Below are positions 8,193 through 12,064 of a DNA stretch of 12,064 bases, piece by piece (the first letter of the stretch is position 1; each line of letters begins with the position of its first letter). Source of the stretch: Pseudomonadota bacterium (lineage in GTDB: Bacteria > Pseudomonadota > Alphaproteobacteria > Caulobacterales > Caulobacteraceae). Under the pieces are notes generated by a model that made no database searches, had not been told where the DNA came from, and was given only the letters and a program-made list of their open reading frames with translations. The position numbers and the translations under genes are program-made. The DNA lies in contig JAEYUE010000264.1 in the NCBI GenBank assembly GCA_023433655.1, positions 1 through 12,064 of the forward strand. Direction: 5' to 3'.

Positions 8193-8297
8193 ACCGCCGC
8201 TCCGGGAGCGTTGGTCGTCTACGCCTTGACACGCCTCGCGCTAAAGTCAAGATTGTATTGTTCGTCCAGAACAACCCTTACTTTTAAGGAGGATGAG
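8193..8297. promoter_or_regulatory. Divergent promoter/operator region between exporter and peptide precursor
   Basis: This 105-bp gap must hold both start signals. Visible elements are a perfect -35-like TTGACA at 8226-8231 on the plus strand; an inverted repeat CTTGAC (8225-8230) / GTCAAG (8246-8251) separated by 15 bases, which also offers TTGACT as a -35 for the minus strand; and a second perfect inverted repeat, TTGTTC-GTCCA-GAACAA (8258-8274), operator-like or a 5'-leader hairpin. The plus-strand ribosome binding site is AAGGAGG (8286-8292). I cannot assign convincing -10 boxes; the best 17-base-spaced hexamer (AAGATT) matches the consensus at only three positions. One regulator controlling both operons from here is an inference. 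Confidence 0.5.
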
Positions 8298-8627
8298 ATG
8301 CGTGCATTGACCATGGAGGAGTTGACGTGCGTCGTTGGCGGCCAGACTGCTCCCAGCGGTGGCGGCAGTCAGCCCAGCGGTGGCGGCAGTCAGCCGAGCG
8401 GCGGGGGAAGCCAGCCCGGCGGATCTGGCGACAACGTCCCGAACGTGGGCGAAGGCGTCGGCAACGCCCTTGACAACCCGTTCACAACTATCGGGCGCTG
8501 GATCGATACGGCGATAGAGTTTCTCGTGGACGACACAAACGAGAACCTGAGCAACATGCCGGGACCATCGCATCCCAGCAATCCGCAACCGCCGCAGCCG
8601 CCGACGGGACCCTATTCCGGGCCGTAA
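8298..8627 (+). CDS. Double-glycine-leader peptide precursor with PSGGGSQ repeats (candidate bacteriocin or secreted effector)
   Basis: A 109-residue precursor. Residues 1-15 (MRALTMEELTCVVGG) form a typical Gly-Gly leader: short, hydrophobic and acidic positions spaced as in class II bacteriocins, ending VVGG. Cleavage after Gly15 by the adjacent C39 exporter would release a 94-residue core. The core has three PSGGGSQ repeats (residues 19-39, a flexible Gly/Ser linker), a GEGVGNALDNPF stretch, a possible amphipathic helix at about 63-78 (TTIGRWIDTAIEFLVD), and a Pro/Ser/Asn/Gln-rich tail (88-109). The only Cys (11) is in the leader, so the core has no disulfide or lanthionine potential. The core has eight Asp/Glu and one Arg, unusual for a membrane-active bacteriocin. 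The start at 8298 is fixed by AAGGAGG five bases upstream; a nearby ATG at 8293 is out of frame. I recognise no family. It is surely exporter cargo by context, but whether it is toxic, a signal or structural is unknown. Confidence 0.85.
   Translation: MRALTMEELTCVVGGQTAPSGGGSQPSGGGSQPSGGGSQPGGSGDNVPNVGEGVGNALDNPFTTIGRWIDTAIEFLVDDTNENLSNMPGPSHPSNPQPPQPPTGPYSGP
8352..8414 (+). repeat. Three in-frame 21-bp repeats encoding PSGGGSQ
   Basis: Units at 8352-8372 and 8373-8393 are identical in DNA. The third (8394-8414) encodes the same seven residues but differs at several third-codon positions. A partial fourth unit (PGGSG) follows. The identical pair points to recent duplication or slippage; the diverged third shows that the peptide sequence has been kept while the DNA changed. 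Copy number is likely to vary between strains. Confidence 0.85.
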
Positions 8628-8644
8628 CCGGAACGCGTACAACA

Positions 8645-8707
8645 ATGTCAGCCGGGGGACGCGACCTTCATCGCGTCCCCCGAAGTTATCCGATTGGCTT
8701 CCTATGA
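8645..8707 (+). CDS. Possible 20-codon ORF coupling precursor to membrane protein translation
   Basis: ATG at 8645 begins a 20-codon frame that runs through the 8653-8682 hairpin and ends in a TGA (8705-8707) overlapping the ATG of the next gene (8704-8706) as ATGA. The downstream gene has no visible Shine-Dalgarno, so such an overlap could supply ribosomes by termination-reinitiation. The ORF's own ribosome binding site is weak (GGAA about 11 bases upstream). A chance short ORF is quite possible. Confidence 0.25.
   Translation: MSAGGRDLHRVPRSYPIGFL
8653..8682 (+). terminator. 11-bp hairpin between precursor and membrane protein genes (attenuator-like)
   Basis: CGGGGGACGCG (8653-8663) pairs perfectly with CGCGTCCCCCG (8672-8682) around an 8-base loop, 25 bases after the precursor stop. 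The stem is strong, but the following sequence (AAGTTATCC) is not a T-run, so it is unlikely to be a full intrinsic terminator. A hairpin here is typical of peptide operons in which the precursor mRNA is stabilised at its 3' end and made in excess over the downstream gene. Structure is seen; the role is inferred. Confidence 0.55.
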
Positions 8708-9204
8708 AATCAGCCCGCTGGATCATGCTTGCGATACTGACGGGGCTGCTGTGCTTCGCAATCGCGCTGGCCTGGACGGTGGGCTACAGCTTCGCTCTGG
8801 ATTCGTTCGGCCTGGCGGACCTGCAGACGGGAGCAGCAAATTTCAAAGCTGAAGTTGCGAGCCTTGATCTGGCGCGGATACTGTTCAGCTATGTGCTGCT
8901 CCCCGCTTTGATCGAGAGTGTTGTATTTGTTCTGATATACTGGATGCTTGGTGCTGGTGCGAAGTTTGGTTTATCCAATCTGCCTCTATTTCTTATCTTG
9001 ATCGGGCTGTACGGATATTTCGCCCACGGAGGCACGCCTGTTGAAGTCGGCAAGGCCACGGCGTTCGTGGTGCTGGGGCTGTTGTTCTGGAAGTCAAGAA
9101 CTGGCGTCGGTGTGGCGGGTTCATACGGATTAATCGCGCTGAGCCATTTTGTATGGAACGGCACATCGATATTGATCTGGTACTTTCGCCAAGCCGCCGG
9201 GTGA
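8704..9204 (+). CDS. Five-helix membrane protein with partial CPBP-like signature (candidate immunity protein)
   Basis: 166 residues with hydrophobic segments at about 6-28, 59-82, 92-107, 116-130 and 140-161, so an inner-membrane protein. Parts resemble the CPBP (CAAX protease/bacteriocin-processing) family: PALIESVVFVLIY (68-80) aligns with the EExxxR helix but keeps only Glu71, losing the second Glu and the Arg. His108 (YFAHGG) lies where the FxxxH motif would be. HFVWN (148-152) fits the third motif HxxxN/D. It is therefore a divergent, probably inactive relative, or a chance resemblance. CPBP proteins are known as immunity factors in bacteriocin loci, and the gene directly follows the precursor, so self-protection is a reasonable inference; a modification or anchoring role is an alternative. 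No clear ribosome binding site precedes ATG 8704. The gene is visibly AT-richer than its surroundings (8881-9000 is 44% GC by count), suggesting foreign origin. Confidence 0.75.
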   Translation: MKSARWIMLAILTGLLCFAIALAWTVGYSFALDSFGLADLQTGAANFKAEVASLDLARILFSYVLLPALIESVVFVLIYWMLGAGAKFGLSNLPLFLILIGLYGYFAHGGTPVEVGKATAFVVLGLLFWKSRTGVGVAGSYGLIALSHFVWNGTSILIWYFRQAAG

Positions 9205-9243
9205 AGCTCACATAGCGCTGGCGGAGCCGCGGAGACTTCACCC
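9199..9243 (+). terminator. Possible hairpin overlapping the end of the membrane protein gene
   Basis: GGGTGAAG (9199-9206, containing the TGA stop at 9202-9204) is the exact complement of CTTCACCC (9236-9243). The 29-base intervening segment contains a smaller dyad (GCGG-AG-CCGC). This could be a long-loop terminator closing the cassette, but there is no T-run. The rest of the gap to 9347 shows nothing else I can name. Confidence 0.25.
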
Positions 9244-9347
9244 CACCCACCGGATTTCCGCTCTCGTGACCGCTCCGACGCGGGCGGCGCGGCCCCACCG
9301 CCGCCTCCGCACTTGATCCCCGCCCGGCCCCATGCGTTCAGAGGGCC

Positions 9348-10895
9348 ATGACCAAACCCCGCAAGTCCGCACTGCTGAATATCCGCAACGCCCGCGCCGG
9401 CGACGTCGAGGCCATCTCGAGGCTGGTGGCCAAGGTCTACAAGGACATGCCGGCCTATACCCCCGGCATGCTGCGCGGCCAGATCGCGGCCTTTCCGGAC
9501 GGGCAGTTCGTGGTCGAATACGCCGACGAGATCGTCGGCTACGCCGCCGGCTTCCGCATCGACGAGAAGACGGCCATGTCGCCGCACACCTGGGGGCAGA
9601 TCACCGGCGGCGGCTATGCGGCCCGGCACGATCCGCTGGGCGAGTGGTTCTACGGCATGGAGGTGTGCGTCGATCCGGACCGGCGCCGGCTGCGCATCGG
9701 CCAGCGGCTTTACGACGCCCGTCGCGACCTGTGCGAGGCGCAGAACCTGAAGGGCATCGTCTTCGGCGGGCGCATGCCCGGGTTGGCGCGGCGCAAGACA
9801 GCCTATCCCGATCCGCGCGAGTACCTGGACGCAGTGACGGCGCGCAAGCTGAACGACCCCGTGATCGGCTTTCACATGCGCGCCGGCTTCGAGCCGATCG
9901 GGGTGCTTGAGAATTACCTGACCTCGGACACGGCCTCGTTGGGCCATGCAGCGCACATGGTGTGGCGCAATCCCTACTATGCCGAGACCCACGGTCGCGG
10001 GGCGGCGTTCGCGGTCAAGGAGAACGTGCGGGTGGCGACGGTGCAGCTGCAGGCCCGCAAGGTCGCCAGCTTCGAGGAGTTCATCCATAACGTCGAATAT
10101 TTTGTCGACGTGACCTCGGACTATCGCTCGGACTTCGTCGTCTTTCCCGAGCTGTTCACCCTGCAGCTGCTGTCGCTGGAATCGAAGAAGCTGACGCCGG
10201 TGGAATCCATCGAGGCCCTGACCCGCTACACCCCGCGGTTCGTCGAGGCGCTGAGGAAGATGGCGGTGTCCTACAACATCAACATCATTGGCGGCTCCCA
10301 CCCGACCCGGGCGGAGGACGGCGACATCCAGAACGTGGCCTATGTCTTCCTGCGCGATGGCTCGGTGCACGAACAGGAGAAGATCCACCCAACCCCCAAT
10401 GAGCGGCACTGGTGGAACATCAAGGGCGGCGACCGGGTCCACGCCATCGACACCGACTGCGGTCCGATCGGGGTGCTGATCTGCTACGACTCCGAGTTTC
10501 CCGAGCTGGCGCGGCGGCTGGTCGACGAGGGCGCGCGCCTGCTGTTCACCCCGTTCTGCACCGACAACCGGCAGGGCTATCTGCGGGTCCGCTACTGCGC
10601 CCAGGCCCGGGCCATCGAGAACCAGTGCTACGTCGTCCTGTCGGGCAATGTCGGCAACCTGCCGAACGTCGAGAACATGGACATCCAGTACGCCCAGTCG
10701 TGCATCCTGACGCCCTGCGACTTCCCCTTCGCGCGCGACGGGGTGGCGGCCGAGGCCAGCGAGAACGTCGAGACGGTCACCGTCGCCGACCTCGACCTCT
10801 CCGACCTCGGCTGGGCGCGGTCCCAGGGCACCGTCCGCAACCTGCGTGACCGCCGCTTCGACCTCTACAAGACCGTGTGGACCGACGGGGGTTGA
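9348..10895 (+). CDS. GNAT acetyltransferase-nitrilase (carbon-nitrogen hydrolase) fusion protein
   Basis: 515 residues, cytoplasmic, no signal peptide. Residues about 10-200 form a GNAT N-acetyltransferase domain (IRNARAGDVEAISRLV at the start, the acetyl-CoA binding turn DRRRLRIGQRLYDARRDL near 111-128). Residues about 225-500 form a nitrilase-superfamily amidase/hydrolase with the Glu-Lys-Cys triad: Glu268 (VVFPELF), Lys345 (HEQEKIHP) and Cys379 (VLICYDSEFPE). All three are present, so the hydrolase should be active. The fusion is a known arrangement; Bacillus subtilis YhcX has the same layout and nearly the same length. Its substrate is not established to my knowledge. The ATG at 9348 has AGAGG a few bases upstream. 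It is preceded by a 143-bp gap and ends 3 bp from the convergent MaoC gene, with no room for a terminator. It seems unrelated to the peptide cassette. Confidence 0.93.
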   Translation: MTKPRKSALLNIRNARAGDVEAISRLVAKVYKDMPAYTPGMLRGQIAAFPDGQFVVEYADEIVGYAAGFRIDEKTAMSPHTWGQITGGGYAARHDPLGEWFYGMEVCVDPDRRRLRIGQRLYDARRDLCEAQNLKGIVFGGRMPGLARRKTAYPDPREYLDAVTARKLNDPVIGFHMRAGFEPIGVLENYLTSDTASLGHAAHMVWRNPYYAETHGRGAAFAVKENVRVATVQLQARKVASFEEFIHNVEYFVDVTSDYRSDFVVFPELFTLQLLSLESKKLTPVESIEALTRYTPRFVEALRKMAVSYNINIIGGSHPTRAEDGDIQNVAYVFLRDGSVHEQEKIHPTPNERHWWNIKGGDRVHAIDTDCGPIGVLICYDSEFPELARRLVDEGARLLFTPFCTDNRQGYLRVRYCAQARAIENQCYVVLSGNVGNLPNVENMDIQYAQSCILTPCDFPFARDGVAAEASENVETVTVADLDLSDLGWARSQGTVRNLRDRRFDLYKTVWTDGG

Positions 10896-10898
10896 GCG

Positions 10899-11342
10899 TC
10901 AGGCCGGGCGTCGCCAGGCGACGATGCCGAGGGTGGAGATCTGAACGGCCTCGCCGTGCTGGTTGCGGGTCTCGTTGCGGGTGCGGACCATGCCGCGGTC
11001 GGGGCGGGATCTGGACGGGGTGATCTCGAGGATTTCGACGTGGACGGTCAGGGTGTCGCCGGGGCGGGTCGGGCGCGGCCAGGTGGTCTCGCCGCCGACT
11101 CCGATCAGGCCGCCGGCGAAGGGCAGGCCGTCGACCAGCAGGCGCATGCTCAGGGCCGCGGTGTGCCAGCCGCTGGCGGCGAGGCCGCCGAACAGGCTGT
11201 CCTTCGCCGCCGCCTCGTCGAGATGGAAAGGCTGGGGGTCGTAGTCGCGGGCGAACGCCTTGATGGCGTCGGCGGTGACGTTCACGGAGCCGGTGACGAA
11301 GGTCTGGCCGACGTGGAGATCCTCGAGATGGAGCGGGGTCAC
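10899..11342 (-). CDS. MaoC-family hotdog dehydratase-like protein
   Basis: 147 residues forming a single hotdog domain of the MaoC type, likely an enoyl-CoA hydratase or related acyl-thioester enzyme in the cytoplasm. The active-site motif is YDPQPFHLDEAAAKDSLFGG with Asp35 and His40 (the catalytic Asp/His dyad of hydratase 2), followed by the conserved SGWHT (58-61). The second half, WPRPTRPGDTLTVHVEILEI (88-107), is the typical beta-hairpin strand region. The C-terminus matches the family's usual length. It starts with GTG at 11342, one base after the stop of the upstream gene (11344-11346), so it is likely translationally coupled to it. Substrate is unknown: this subgroup is widespread in alphaproteobacteria with few characterised members. 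Confidence 0.9.
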   Translation of the reverse strand: MTPLHLEDLHVGQTFVTGSVNVTADAIKAFARDYDPQPFHLDEAAAKDSLFGGLAASGWHTAALSMRLLVDGLPFAGGLIGVGGETTWPRPTRPGDTLTVHVEILEITPSRSRPDRGMVRTRNETRNQHGEAVQISTLGIVAWRRPA

Positions 11343-11343
11343 G

Positions 11344-12064
11344 TCACGCCTCCGCGGCGGGGGACGGGACGGGCTCGGCGAGGCGGGCCCAGCCCGAGAC
11401 CGCGCCGCCGAGGACGAGCACGGCGAGGGCGGCCATCAGCCACGGCCGGACCGCGGCTCGCTCCGGCGACAGCGGCCGGGCCAGCATCAGGATGAGCAGG
11501 CCGATCAGGACGAGGACGCCGGGCAGATCCATGCCGATGCCGAGGAAGACCGGATGCGACAGCCCGACCAGCCAGGCGCCGCCGAGGACGACACCGACGG
11601 CGACGGGGAGCAGCGATCCGGGTCGGGTCAACCCGGGGTCGAGGAAGGCGGCGAGGGCGGCGACGGCGGCGGCCAGCAGGCCGGGCCACAGGAACAGGAA
11701 GGCGGTCTCGGGGGCCAGCGCCTGGGCCGCCGCCCCGATGCCGAGCACGAGGGCGATCAGGCCGATCCAGCCGCCCCAAGCCGAACGGGCCGCGAGTCCG
11801 GGAAACAGCGACAGGCCGACGGCGAGCACCGCGGCGCCGGTCACGATCGGGCTGAAGCCGCCAAGGCCCAGGGCGAGCAGGGCGGCGAGGGCGAGGGCGC
11901 CCGCGGTCACCCGCCGGTCCGGCCGCGCCCGTCCGCCGAGCAGGCCCATGGCAAGGGCGAGGACGGCGAGTGCGGCCCCCGCCTCCATCCACGGCAGCCG
12001 GGCCAGCAGGGTGTAGTAGGCCTCGGCGCTGTCGGCCCGGCCGCTCATGGGTCCGGCGAGAACC
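11344..12064 (-). CDS. Multi-pass membrane protein, open at the right edge (possibly the C-terminal part of a larger protein)
   Basis: From an ATG at 12048 the frame encodes 234 residues, very rich in Ala, Leu, Gly and Val, with about eight membrane helices and short loops (for example HPVFLGIGMDLPG). The frame is also open from 12048 to the window edge (VLAGP precedes the Met), and the ATG lacks a good ribosome binding site. The true start may therefore lie beyond the window, and I annotate to 12064. The segments AYYTLLARLPW, TAFLFLWPGLLAAAV and HPVFLGIGMDLPG recall the C-terminal membrane domain of M28-type membrane metallopeptidases found in Caulobacterales. No peptidase motif is inside the window, so this is a tentative idea. 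The stop is one base upstream of the MaoC gene start, suggesting one operon. Confidence 0.65.
   Translation of the reverse strand, partial: VLAGPMSGRADSAEAYYTLLARLPWMEAGAALAVLALAMGLLGGRARPDRRVTAGALALAALLALGLGGFSPIVTGAAVLAVGLSLFPGLAARSAWGGWIGLIALVLGIGAAAQALAPETAFLFLWPGLLAAAVAALAAFLDPGLTRPGSLLPVAVGVVLGGAWLVGLSHPVFLGIGMDLPGVLVLIGLLILMLARPLSPERAAVRPWLMAALAVLVLGGAVSGWARLAEPVPSPAAEA

Noticed and set aside
8240..8247. GCTAAAGT as a Caulobacter-type -10 element paired with TTGACA at 8226
   Set aside because: The hexamer-like match is good, but it lies only seven or eight bases from the -35 element, too close for the known spacing.
8352..8414. CRISPR-like or mobile repeat
   Set aside because: The repeats are contiguous, in frame and encode PSGGGSQ; there are no spacers.
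9205..9347. Small RNA or gene in the gap before the GNAT-nitrilase gene
   Set aside because: Apart from the long-loop inverted repeat at its left end, I see no promoter, terminator or credible short ORF.
8889..10442. 517-codon minus-strand frame over the GNAT-nitrilase gene
   Set aside because: It is antisense to a gene with clear catalytic motifs, and it crosses the end of the membrane protein gene and the intergenic gap.

Overview
The window looks like chromosomal DNA from a GC-rich alphaproteobacterium, most likely of the Caulobacterales (a Brevundimonas- or Caulobacter-like genome). The reasons are the high GC, the recA then alaS gene order on one strand, and the RecA and AlaRS sequences. 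The genus is an inference, since no database search was possible.

Left part (1-4517, mostly minus strand): the 5' two thirds of alaS, a small membrane protein gene, an 86-residue acidic protein gene, and recA. recA has a very strong intrinsic terminator downstream (3233-3271) and a near-consensus alphaproteobacterial LexA-type site upstream (4613-4627). Between recA and the acidic-protein gene, on the plus strand, lies a small secreted-protein gene (2862-3197). An in-frame TAA cuts it just after the signal peptide, and the TAA sits in the loop of a perfect 7-bp inverted repeat.

Middle part (4813-9204): a compact divergent cassette that I consider the most interesting content. On the minus strand, a C39-peptidase ABC exporter (711 aa) overlaps an HlyD-type membrane fusion protein gene (415 aa) by 4 bp. 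This is the processing and export machinery for double-glycine-leader peptides. On the plus strand, starting 105 bp away, is a 109-residue precursor with a clear Gly-Gly leader. Its predicted core is Cys-free and acidic: three PSGGGSQ repeats, a short amphipathic stretch and a Pro-rich tail. Next comes an 11-bp hairpin, a possible 20-codon coupling ORF, and an AT-richer gene for a five-helix membrane protein with a partial CPBP-like (CAAX-protease-like) signature, a plausible immunity or accessory protein. The shared intergenic region holds two inverted repeats and a perfect TTGACA. No TolC-type outer membrane protein is in the window, so it would have to be encoded elsewhere. The layout recalls Gram-negative class II microcin systems and the Caulobacter Cdz system, but the precursor core matches nothing I recognise.

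Right part (9348-12064): a GNAT acetyltransferase-nitrilase fusion on the plus strand, converging with a minus-strand pair: a MaoC-like hotdog protein gene (GTG start, 1 nt after the upstream stop) and a multi-pass membrane protein open to the window edge. The latter may be the C-terminal membrane portion of a larger protein.
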